From the NCBI GenBank assembly GCA_036725345.1, contig DAIMEJ010000007.1, forward strand, positions 62,001 through 126,000: a DNA stretch of 64,000 nt. The letters are read 5' to 3'. This document shows positions 49,356 through 56,635 of the stretch, piece by piece. Positions within the stretch are counted from its first letter, which is position 1; every line of letters starts with the position of its first letter. The notes under the pieces are model-generated. The model was given only the letters and a program-made list of their open reading frames with translations, was not told the DNA's origin and ran no database searches. A program made the position numbers and the translations under genes. The stretch is from JAPLJU01 sp036725345 (GTDB lineage: Bacteria; Desulfobacterota; Syntrophia; Syntrophales; UBA2192).

Positions 49356-49709
49356 GTGGACAAGTTTTCACCGCTGTCCGCCGGGCTTAAGCGCCCCGCG
49401 GCGCCGGAAAAGGCAGGTGAAAGATCGGCGGAGGAGGAGAAAAAGCTGAAAAAAGCCTGTGCCGACTTCGAGGCCATTTTCATCAGCCTGATGTTCAGGA
49501 CCATGCGGCAGACCGTTCCGGCGAGCGGTTATTTCAAGGCGATGCCGGGCAAGGACGTCTACAACATGATGATGGACCAGAAACTCGCCGAGGACCTGGC
49601 CCACCGGGGGGGCGGTCTCGGAATACAGGAACTTCTTTATAATCAGCTGACTAAACCGATTCATACGGATGAGGAGAACGCCTCTGACGTTTCTGTGGAA
49701 AAGGATTAA
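49356..49709 (+). CDS. flgJ: Flagellar rod-binding protein FlgJ, single-domain
   Basis: A 117-residue protein covering only the N-terminal rod-cap domain of enterobacterial FlgJ: KKACADFEAIFISLMFRTMR, YNMMMDQKLAEDLAHRGGGL and GIQELLYNQL. No muramidase domain is fused, so wall hydrolysis must come from another enzyme. GTG start after GGGGGA. The stop TAA is also the first three bases of the flgM sigma-28 promoter. Confidence 0.92.
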   Translation: MDKFSPLSAGLKRPAAPEKAGERSAEEEKKLKKACADFEAIFISLMFRTMRQTVPASGYFKAMPGKDVYNMMMDQKLAEDLAHRGGGLGIQELLYNQLTKPIHTDEENASDVSVEKD

Positions 49710-49733
49710 AGTTTTATTCCACAGGGCCGATAA
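49707..49733 (+). promoter_or_regulatory. Sigma-28 promoter of flgM
   Basis: TAAAGTTT, 11 bases, GCCGATAA: an exact match to the FliA consensus. It overlaps the flgJ stop codon. The predicted start is near 49740, about 29 bases before the flgM ATG. Confidence 0.95.
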
Positions 49734-49768
49734 GTGTGATAAGATAACATCCTGAGGAGATGGAAAAG

Positions 49769-50077
49769 ATGAAAATTTCCAAGATCGATGATCCCAAAAC
49801 CCAGATGATCCAGCAGTATCAGAATGGCCAGAAGGTCGATGACAAGGCCCCTGATAAGCAGGTATCCAACGGTTTGGCTCCAACGGAGAAGGTGAACCTG
49901 TCCACCACGGCAAAAGACGTCCAGAGGATCAAGAGCGAGATCGAGAAGCTTCCCGACGTCCGGGAAGAAAAGATCCGGGAGCTGCAGGCTCAGATCGACA
50001 AGGGGACCTACAGCGCGGACGCGGACAAGATTGCCGAAAAGATGGTGGGCGAGTCACTGCTCGACAACCTTTCCTGA
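49769..50077 (+). CDS. flgM: Anti-sigma-28 factor FlgM
   Basis: A 102-residue inhibitor of FliA, exported when the hook is finished. The disordered N-terminal part leads to EKVNLSTTAKDVQRIKSEIE and LPDVREEKIRELQAQIDKGT with YSADADKIAEKMVGESL, the FliA-binding helices. GAGGAG at 49754 favours the ATG at 49769 over that at 49760. The sigma-28 promoter gives the usual negative autoregulation. Confidence 0.95.
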   Translation: MKISKIDDPKTQMIQQYQNGQKVDDKAPDKQVSNGLAPTEKVNLSTTAKDVQRIKSEIEKLPDVREEKIRELQAQIDKGTYSADADKIAEKMVGESLLDNLS

Positions 50078-50200
50078 TTCTCCCCTTTCTTCGGCATCGA
50101 AGAATCACCCCCGCACTGTGCCCCCGCCCGGAATCCGTGACCTCCGGCCAGCGGTCGACCTGCCTCCGGATGGCGAATTCATCCATAGAGGGGTGTATCC

Positions 50201-50752
50201 ATGATGGAACCGGACATGAGTCTGATACAAAACCTCGAGGGCGTCAGCGGATTTCCCTCCCTGTGTGATGCCCTGCTTTCGGTGCTGCGCAAGGAGATCG
50301 ATGTCTACACTGAACTCGAGGCGGCCATGGCACGGGAGAGAACGGTCCTGGAGAGACCCTCCCTGACGGGTCTCCAGGAAAGCAACGCCCGCAAGGAAAC
50401 GTGCCTGCTCAAGACAAGGATTCTGGAGGAGGCCCGGATGAAGCTCGTCGGCCGGATCGCCAGGTCCCTGAACGTGAGCGAAGACGATGTGCGTTTCTCC
50501 ACCCTCCTCTCCAGCGTGGAGGGTTCCCGGCGGGAGGACCTGAAGGCCTGCCAGAGCCGGCTCCGCGAGGTCCTTTCCCGGATCCGGGAGACGAACCGGG
50601 GCAACCGGGCCCTTCTTGACACCTCGCTTCACGGGGTCCGCAACTCCATGAACTTTATCTACAACCTGGTGTCCCAGGGGTCCACCTATATGGATTCCGG
50701 CGAGCTCCGGACGAGAAATACAAACGGCCGGATCTATTCAAGGAGGGGTTAA
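50201..50752 (+). CDS. flgN: FlgN-like flagellar export chaperone
   Basis: A 183-residue cytoplasmic helical protein with the FlgN pattern (LLSVLRKEIDVYTELEAAMA, LTGLQESNARKETCLLKTRI, LREVLSRIRETNRGNRALLD), ending in a variable polar tail (TYMDSGELRTRNTNGRIYS). It keeps FlgK and FlgL soluble; flgK follows at five bases. Assignment is by position between flgM and flgK and helical pattern. Confidence 0.85.
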   Translation: MMEPDMSLIQNLEGVSGFPSLCDALLSVLRKEIDVYTELEAAMARERTVLERPSLTGLQESNARKETCLLKTRILEEARMKLVGRIARSLNVSEDDVRFSTLLSSVEGSRREDLKACQSRLREVLSRIRETNRGNRALLDTSLHGVRNSMNFIYNLVSQGSTYMDSGELRTRNTNGRIYSRRG

Positions 50753-50756
50753 GACG

Positions 50757-52145
50757 ATGGCAGGTATCAATTCGATATTCAATATCGCGAAGGAGGCGCT
50801 CTGGGTGAACCAGACGGGTATCAATGTCACCGGCTCGAACGTGGCGAACGTGAACACCCCCGGTTACTCGCGCCAGCGCGCCGTCATCGCGACGCGCAGC
50901 CAGTATGACGTTCCCGAAAGCATGGTCCTGACCGGGACGGAGGTAATCACCATCGAGCGCCTCTATGACAAGTTTCTTGAATTCCAGACGGTGGAACAGT
51001 CGGATCAGCTCGGGTACGCCAACGAACGGAAAGACGCCCTGGACCGGATCGAGGCCATATTCAACGAGTCGAACGGCGGCGGGCTCAATGAACTCCTCGA
51101 CCAGTTCTGGAAGGCCTGGGAGGACCTTGCCGCCAACCCGAGCGGGCAGACGGAGAGAACGGCCCTGACCTACGCGTCGCAGAACCTCGCAGGTATGTTC
51201 CGGGAATACGCCGGGGAGCTCTACAGCCTGCAGCAGGAACTCAATACCGGTATTTCACAGACGGTGACACAGCTCAACGGCTATCTCGCCGACATCGCGG
51301 ACCTGAACTACAAGGTCATCTACGGGGAGGCGGGCCAGAATAATATCAACGACATCCTCGACAAGCGATCGGAGCTGCTAAAGAAGGTGAGCGATCTGGT
51401 CGATATCAACTACGTGGAGACCTCCGAGGGGGCGGTCAACGTCTTCCTGTCGAACGGCATCCCCCTGGTGGAGGTGATGAGAAGCCGGGATCTGGCCGTG
51501 CAGACAAACGCCCAAGGGTTCTATGACATTGTCGTCGCCGATGACCCGACCAAAAATGTTACCTCCGCCATCACCGGCGGCCGCCTGGGCGGCATGCTCG
51601 AGATGCGGGACACGACGATCACCGGTTACCTGGGGCACTTGGACGACCTCGTCGAGAACATCATCACCGAGGTCAACGCCCAGCACGCCCGGGGCTACGA
51701 CGGATACGGTAACGTGGGGGGCAATTTCTTCGAGCCCTTCAACGCCCTCATGGGCGCCAGGGACATGCAGGTTGACGCGGCGATCACCTCCGATCCGAAC
51801 CGGATCGCCGCCTCGCTGACGGTCAACGATGACGGGGAAAACGCGCTCGCCATCGGCAGTTTGAAGGACGCCCTCATCATGGGCGGGACGGCGACCTTCG
51901 GGGATTATTACGCCGCTCTTCTGGGGAACGTCGGCCAGGCGGTGGCCGAGGCCGAGCGGAGTCTCTCCCATGAGACAAGCGTCATGACCCAGCTCCAGGC
52001 GCAGCACGAACAGGTCTCAGGGGTGTCCATCGACGAGGAGATGATGAACTTGATCAAGTTTCAGCTCGGTTACAGCGCGGCCGCCAAGATGGTCTCGATG
52101 GCCGAGGAGATGTACGTCGAGCTTCTCAAGATGGTTGAACGATAG
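50757..52145 (+). CDS. flgK: Flagellar hook-filament junction protein FlgK (HAP1)
   Basis: A 462-residue exported junction protein, at the short end of the family. N-terminal INSIFNIAKEALWVNQTGIN then VTGSNVANVNTPGYSRQRAV, and C-terminal SGVSIDEEMMNLIKFQLGYS with AAAKMVSMAEEMY are diagnostic. The central region GQNNINDILDKRSELLKKVS is also typical. Confidence 0.97.
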   Translation: MAGINSIFNIAKEALWVNQTGINVTGSNVANVNTPGYSRQRAVIATRSQYDVPESMVLTGTEVITIERLYDKFLEFQTVEQSDQLGYANERKDALDRIEAIFNESNGGGLNELLDQFWKAWEDLAANPSGQTERTALTYASQNLAGMFREYAGELYSLQQELNTGISQTVTQLNGYLADIADLNYKVIYGEAGQNNINDILDKRSELLKKVSDLVDINYVETSEGAVNVFLSNGIPLVEVMRSRDLAVQTNAQGFYDIVVADDPTKNVTSAITGGRLGGMLEMRDTTITGYLGHLDDLVENIITEVNAQHARGYDGYGNVGGNFFEPFNALMGARDMQVDAAITSDPNRIAASLTVNDDGENALAIGSLKDALIMGGTATFGDYYAALLGNVGQAVAEAERSLSHETSVMTQLQAQHEQVSGVSIDEEMMNLIKFQLGYSAAAKMVSMAEEMYVELLKMVER

Positions 52146-52186
52146 ACCGGCGGAAGGTTACGGGATAAACCCATCGAGGTTGTGAA

Positions 52187-53701
52187 ATGCGGATTACGGA
52201 AAACCTGAAATTCCAGATGCTGATGAGCACGCTGTCGCTCGCCCAGAAGAACTACGGCAGCCTCGCGGAAAAGATGGCCTCGCAGAAGGACATCAACCGT
52301 CCCTCGGACGACCCCATCGGCGCCACCCGGGTGCTCAACTACCGCAGTGTCCGGGAGTCCATCGATCAGTACCAGAGAAATATCGAAAACGCCAACGCCT
52401 GGATGGAGATCACCCATACCAAGCTCGAGAGCGTCCTTGAACTCATCGCCGAGGCTAAAGAGGCGGGCCTGAACGACCAGTCATCGGACACCCGGCAGGT
52501 CCTCGCCCAGACCGTGGGGTCCCTCATCGAGGAACTGCAGTCGCTTGCGAACTCGAAATTCGGCGACCGCTATCTCTTCTCGGGCACCGCGACGGACACG
52601 GAGCCCTTCAGCCGGACGATCCTCCCCGTTTCGGCGAGCGCCAACGCCTTTGACGGCTCCCTGTACACGGGCGGAACGTACACGGGGACTTCCGACAAGA
52701 CCTTTACGGTGAGGGTCGTGAACGGCGGCGCCCTCGGTGCGGCCACCTACCAGGTCTCGGAAGACGGCGGCGCGACCTGGCTGCCCGACCCGGCCGGGAC
52801 GGTCCCCGCTGACGGCACGATCACCCTCGGGGACGGTCTCACGCTGACCTTCGTCGATGACGGATCGAGCCCTCTTGTGACCGGCGACATTTTCACCGTG
52901 AACGCCTACGAATCGGGCACGGCGACGGCTTCCCGGGTGGATGACCCGCAGGCGACCGCCGGAAACACCTTCGCGGGGACCGTCGCGCTCGACGCCTCGA
53001 GCGGGACCTACGCGGGGGAGACCAACAGAACCTTTGTCGTCAAGTTCGTCAACGGCGGCGGCGCCGTCGGAGACGCCGACTACCAGATCTCCGCCGACGG
53101 CGGAAAGACCTGGAGCGCCACCTACGACGCTGCCTGGGGGACGACCATCACCGTGGACAGCACACCCGGCAACGAGATCATTCTCCAATTCACCCCCTCC
53201 GGACCGGGGGACAACCTCGCCGAAAACGATATCTTCCATGTGCAGGCCCGGGCGTCGTGGAATTACAACGGAAACGGCGAGAACCTCTCCGTCCGCATCG
53301 GAAAAGGCAACACGGCGACCTACAACGTCTCGGGTGAAGAGGCCTTCACCGGCCGCGGTAAAGGTGAGGTCGACCTCTTCGGCGCCCTCGAGACCCTGAA
53401 AACGGCCCTCGAAAGCGGCGACAGGGATCTGGTCAATGAACAGGTGACCCGGCTCACGGCGGCCCAGGACCACATCCGGGAGAAGATCGCGAGCGTCGGG
53501 GCCCGGATGAGCGGACTCAACATTTCCAAGGAAAATTACCAGGTGCTCGATGAGAAGATGAGCGGTTTGATCTCCGACACGGAGGAGGTCGACCTTGCAT
53601 CCCTCATCGTCGAGTTCCAGATGAAAGAAACGGCCCTGCAAGCCTCCTATGCCATGGCCGTGGAGATCGGCAAGAAGTCCATTCTGGATTTTCTGACGTG
53701 A
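52187..53701 (+). CDS. flgL: Flagellar hook-filament junction protein FlgL (HAP3) with inserted repeat domain
   Basis: A 504-residue protein, about 200 more than usual. N-terminal RITENLKFQMLMSTLSLAQK, NRPSDDPIGATRVLNYRSVR and C-terminal VDLASLIVEFQMKETALQAS place it in the FlgL family. Residues about 155-365 are an insertion with two similar units: GTYTGTSDKTFTVRVVNGG plus EDGGATW, and GTYAGETNRTFVVKFVNGGG plus ADGGKTW, each ending GDIFTVNA/NDIFHVQA. They look like beta-sandwich surface domains. Located after flgK. Confidence 0.95.
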   Translation: MRITENLKFQMLMSTLSLAQKNYGSLAEKMASQKDINRPSDDPIGATRVLNYRSVRESIDQYQRNIENANAWMEITHTKLESVLELIAEAKEAGLNDQSSDTRQVLAQTVGSLIEELQSLANSKFGDRYLFSGTATDTEPFSRTILPVSASANAFDGSLYTGGTYTGTSDKTFTVRVVNGGALGAATYQVSEDGGATWLPDPAGTVPADGTITLGDGLTLTFVDDGSSPLVTGDIFTVNAYESGTATASRVDDPQATAGNTFAGTVALDASSGTYAGETNRTFVVKFVNGGGAVGDADYQISADGGKTWSATYDAAWGTTITVDSTPGNEIILQFTPSGPGDNLAENDIFHVQARASWNYNGNGENLSVRIGKGNTATYNVSGEEAFTGRGKGEVDLFGALETLKTALESGDRDLVNEQVTRLTAAQDHIREKIASVGARMSGLNISKENYQVLDEKMSGLISDTEEVDLASLIVEFQMKETALQASYAMAVEIGKKSILDFLT

Positions 53702-53764
53702 TGTGACAGGAGGTTCACCCCCAACCCCACCTACACCCCTTCCTTTTGAACCCTGAGATATCCC

Positions 53765-53792
53765 TAAAGTTTTTGGAATCCGGGGACGATAA
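53765..53792 (+). promoter_or_regulatory. Sigma-28 promoter of flagellin
   Basis: TAAAGTTT, 12 bases, GACGATAA. One base longer than canonical spacing but otherwise near-perfect. Expected start near 53800, giving a leader of about 137 bases that contains AAGGAAGGAGG at 53813-53823 and a second ribosome site AAGGAG at 53925. Confidence 0.85.
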
Positions 53793-53936
53793 TTAGGGCA
53801 GAAACCATCAAAAGGAAGGAGGTGCAGGAACAGAGTCGGTTATGGGAAACGGGGTGAAAATCCAGGTATTTCAGTCACTTAAACCCTCAAGACCGGCGAG
53901 AACACCGGAGAAAATCCAGAAAAAGGAGATCACATC

Positions 53937-54749
53937 GTGGCAGTTACAGACATCACCCTGACTTCGGGCATGCGTGCCAACCTCATCAGTCTGCAGGGCA
54001 CCGTAGAGCTTCTCAACCGCACACAGGAGCGTCTTGCCACCGGCAAGAAGGTCAACAGTCCACTCGACAACGCAACCAACTACTTCGTGGCCAAATCCCA
54101 CCTGGACCGCGCGAGCGACCTCGCAGTCCGCAAGGACGGCATGAGCGAGGCCATCCAGACGGTCAAGGCGGCCAACGAGGGTATCGAAGCCATCCAGCAG
54201 CTCATCGAAAACGCCAAGGGTCTCGCGCATTCCGCCTACTCCGCGGGGACGACCGGTGCCTCCACACTGGCGGCCCAGTTCGACGAGATCCTGGACCAGA
54301 TCGACAACATTGTTTCCGATTCCATCTACAAGGGAACCAACCTTCTTGACGCAGATGACCTGACGATCGTTTTCAACGAAAGTGGCACGAGCGAAATGAC
54401 TATCACCGGGTTTAGTGCCAACACCACGGGTCTTAGTATCGCTTCGGCGGCGGGCAACTGGTCAACAACGACTAACATCGATGACGCCATCGCGGATCTC
54501 GACGCGGCCCTCGATGTGCTGAGGTCGAACGCCGCGGCCCTTTCTGCAGGCATGAACGTCATCACCACGAGGGAATCCTTCACGGAGAGTATGGTGAACG
54601 TCCTCTCCGAGGGTGCTGACGCGCTCACGGCGGCTGACACCAACGAGGAGGGCGCCAACATGCTGATGCTCCAGGTCCGCCAGGCTCTTGGAACGACAGC
54701 ACTGAGCCTCTCCGCTCAGGCGGCGCAGTCCGTCCTGAGATTATTTTAG
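53937..54749 (+). CDS. Flagellin, short alphaproteobacterial-like type
   Basis: A 270-residue filament subunit. The N-terminal D0/D1 helix reads LTSGMRANLISLQGTVELLN with RLATGKKVNSPLDNATNYF, and the C-terminal D1/D0 part has NVLSEGADALTAADTNEEGA and ending LSAQAAQSVLRLF. This N-terminal form is closer to flagellins of Rhodospirillales than to the common enteric type, by recollection. The central domain (about 140-185) is short and Ser/Thr-rich, which gives possible O-glycosylation sites. GTG start with AAGGAG eight bases away. flbT and flaF, flagellin regulators of Alphaproteobacteria, follow. Confidence 0.95.
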   Translation: MAVTDITLTSGMRANLISLQGTVELLNRTQERLATGKKVNSPLDNATNYFVAKSHLDRASDLAVRKDGMSEAIQTVKAANEGIEAIQQLIENAKGLAHSAYSAGTTGASTLAAQFDEILDQIDNIVSDSIYKGTNLLDADDLTIVFNESGTSEMTITGFSANTTGLSIASAAGNWSTTTNIDDAIADLDAALDVLRSNAAALSAGMNVITTRESFTESMVNVLSEGADALTAADTNEEGANMLMLQVRQALGTTALSLSAQAAQSVLRLF

Positions 54750-54834
54750 TAGCGGGGACTTAAGCGGGTCGATCTGCGCCTCGCCGTGGGTCCCCGAGTA
54801 GAGTGTAACCGAAGCATGGGTTTAACCGGAAAAA

Positions 54835-54859
54835 GGGGAGGAGAAGGACTCTCCTCCCC
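54835..54859 (+). terminator. Hairpin between flagellin and flagellin-like genes
   Basis: GGGGAGGAGA-AGGAC-TCTCCTCCCC, a perfect 10-base-pair stem with a five-base loop followed by C-rich rather than T-rich sequence. It could stabilise the flagellin message end or partly attenuate the downstream genes, which have no promoter that I can find. Confidence 0.5.
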
Positions 54860-54886
54860 CCCCTTCCGCCATGCGGGAGAAAAACT

Positions 54887-55762
54887 ATGATTGTTATCAG
54901 ATCTGCCATCGAACAGTCTCTGATCGTCCTGAACCGGACGAACGACAGCATGGATGTTGTGACCAGAAAGCTCAGCGCGGGGAAGAAGATCAACGTCCCG
55001 GAGGATGACCCCGTGCTCTGGGCCGGCGCAGAAAAGGGCCGTTCCATCGCGGAGCACCTGGGTGCCGTCAACAACAGTCTTGAGTCCGTTGCCATCAGCA
55101 TCCGGGGTGCGGACCTCACGATGGAGACCATCGGGAAGCACGTTGACCAGATGATCGGGAATGTCAAGAACTTCCCGCCCTACCCCCCCGGGGACACCTC
55201 TGCGGAAAGGGCGAAATTCCTCGAGAGCTTCAACGGGATCCGCCGGATGATAAACGATCTCACCCTGCCGCCGAGAGACGACCTCGGTCAGTACATCATG
55301 GCCGATTCGGCGTCCCTTTCGGAGCCCGTGGACGTGTGGAGCGTGGTCATCGACGAAGGAGGCCGCGTCCGGACCATCCAGAAGCAGGAAGTGCACACGG
55401 GATCGACGGGCCTCGATATCCCCGAACTTTCCGAAGGGGACATCACCACGACAGGCCTGCCCGGCGGGCCGCTCGACGAGGCAAAGATCAGCGACATCAT
55501 CGCAAACCTCGAAAGGGCGAAAGTAACACTGACCGAGAGGCGGTCGGGGCTTGCCATGGATGCGGCGGGCATCGCCCGGGCGAAGGCCTTCAACGACCGC
55601 GTCGCTTCCTTTTACACGACCTTTGCGGAAAACGCGGTGCAGGCCGACACGGACGAGGCGGCCGCGCAGGCGAAGAGCCTGGAGCTCAAACGGGAGCTGG
55701 CCATTGAGGCAATGAACAGCATTACCTCCATGCACTCGGAGCTTATCGAACTCTTGAGATAG
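54887..55762 (+). CDS. Flagellin-like protein
   Basis: A 291-residue protein with a flagellin-type N-terminal helix (SLIVLNRTNDSMDVVTRKLS, AGKKINVPEDDPVLWAGAEK) and a C-terminal helix (AAAQAKSLELKRELAIEAMN, then SITSMHSELIELLR). The centre (about 125-200) has a Gly/Pro-containing segment unlike filament flagellins. It may be a minor flagellin, a junction or a cap substitute, since no fliD is seen. It lies between flagellin and flbT with a 137-base leader and no promoter of its own. Confidence 0.75.
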   Translation: MIVIRSAIEQSLIVLNRTNDSMDVVTRKLSAGKKINVPEDDPVLWAGAEKGRSIAEHLGAVNNSLESVAISIRGADLTMETIGKHVDQMIGNVKNFPPYPPGDTSAERAKFLESFNGIRRMINDLTLPPRDDLGQYIMADSASLSEPVDVWSVVIDEGGRVRTIQKQEVHTGSTGLDIPELSEGDITTTGLPGGPLDEAKISDIIANLERAKVTLTERRSGLAMDAAGIARAKAFNDRVASFYTTFAENAVQADTDEAAAQAKSLELKRELAIEAMNSITSMHSELIELLR

Positions 55763-55769
55763 AGAATTT

Positions 55770-56189
55770 ATGGGACTGAAAATTGAGTTGAAACCGCAGG
55801 AGCGGTTCATCATCGGGGGTGCTGTTGTCAAAAACGGCGACTCCAGAACGGAACTCATCATCGAAAACAGGGTCCCCATCCTCCGCGAGAAGGATATCCT
55901 GAGCGTCGACAAGGCCGACACCCCCTGCAAGAGGATTTACTTTCTCCTTCAGCTCATGTACGTCGAAGGGAAGGATCTCGCCGAATTTCAAAAAACTTAC
56001 TGGGATCTGGTCCGGGATGTGGTCAAAGCGGCCCCCAGCCTGATCGGGTTCATTGACGCCATCAGCGAGCACCTCATCAGCAACCGCTATTACCAGGCCC
56101 TGAAAGTCGCCAAGCAGCTCATCAAACGGGAGGAAAAGTTGGTCCATGACGCAGGAAAGACAACTGGAAGCGTACCAGAAAACCCATAA
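55770..56189 (+). CDS. flbT: Flagellin post-transcriptional regulator FlbT
   Basis: A 139-residue protein with the FlbT start (LKIELKPQERFIIGGAVVKN, GDSRTELIIENRVPILREKD) and YFLLQLMYVEGKDLAEFQKT. In Caulobacter FlbT binds the 5' leader of fljK mRNA and lowers its stability; here the flagellin leader of about 137 bases is a plausible target. It starts seven bases after the flagellin-like gene and overlaps flaF by 44 bases. Confidence 0.93.
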   Translation: MGLKIELKPQERFIIGGAVVKNGDSRTELIIENRVPILREKDILSVDKADTPCKRIYFLLQLMYVEGKDLAEFQKTYWDLVRDVVKAAPSLIGFIDAISEHLISNRYYQALKVAKQLIKREEKLVHDAGKTTGSVPENP

Positions 56190-56529
56190 GATGGCCATGA
56201 CGGACCGCGAGGTGGAAGCCTCCGTCCTCACCAAAGGGGCCCTCATGCTCCAGAGGTGCCAGGAGGAGTGGGACAAAGGCGGAAACAACGGCCTGCTTGA
56301 TGACGCCCTGCGTTACAACCAACTCATCTGGACGATCTTCCAGGGGGAACTGGGTCGAAGAGATCATCCCATGCCGAAGGATCTCCGCGAGAAGATATTG
56401 ACGCTGAGCCTGTTCATCGACAAACGGATCTTTGAAATTATGGCCTATCCCAACCCCAAAAAGCTCGATGCCATCATCAATATCAACTTGAATCTTGCGG
56501 CGGGTCTCAGGGGATCATCTGAACCATAA
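56146..56529 (+). CDS. flaF: Flagellin synthesis activator FlaF
   Basis: A 127-residue helical protein matching FlaF: QLEAYQKTHKMAMTDREVEA, LTKGALMLQRCQEEWDK and LLDDALRYNQLIWTIFQGEL are its hallmarks. In Alphaproteobacteria FlaF opposes FlbT, promoting flagellin translation and secretion. GGGAGG twelve bases before ATG 56146 supports a start inside flbT. Last gene of the flagellar run, followed by a terminator. Confidence 0.93.
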   Translation: MTQERQLEAYQKTHKMAMTDREVEASVLTKGALMLQRCQEEWDKGGNNGLLDDALRYNQLIWTIFQGELGRRDHPMPKDLREKILTLSLFIDKRIFEIMAYPNPKKLDAIININLNLAAGLRGSSEP

Positions 56530-56560
56530 ACGGAATCAAAAGGGTAAGGGAGGAACAAAG

Positions 56561-56590
56561 AAAGGCGGCTTATTCATCAAGCCGCCTTTT
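56561..56590 (+). terminator. Bidirectional terminator between flaF and the giant glycosyltransferase
   Basis: AAAGGCGGCTT at 56561-56571 with its reverse complement at 56579-56589 and a seven-base loop. The stem has A runs on one side and T runs on the other, so it can serve both converging transcripts. Confidence 0.9.
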
Positions 56591-56635
56591 CAAATATCCT
56601 GGTATTGCCCGCCGTGTTTTAGGCGTGCGCAGCCG

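Noticed and set aside
53793..53936. Cyclic-di-GMP or other known riboswitch in the flagellin leader
   Set aside because: I looked for the conserved cores of GEMM-type and other common riboswitches in this leader and in that before 42369 and saw none. Only purine-rich ribosome-like sites and short hairpins are present.
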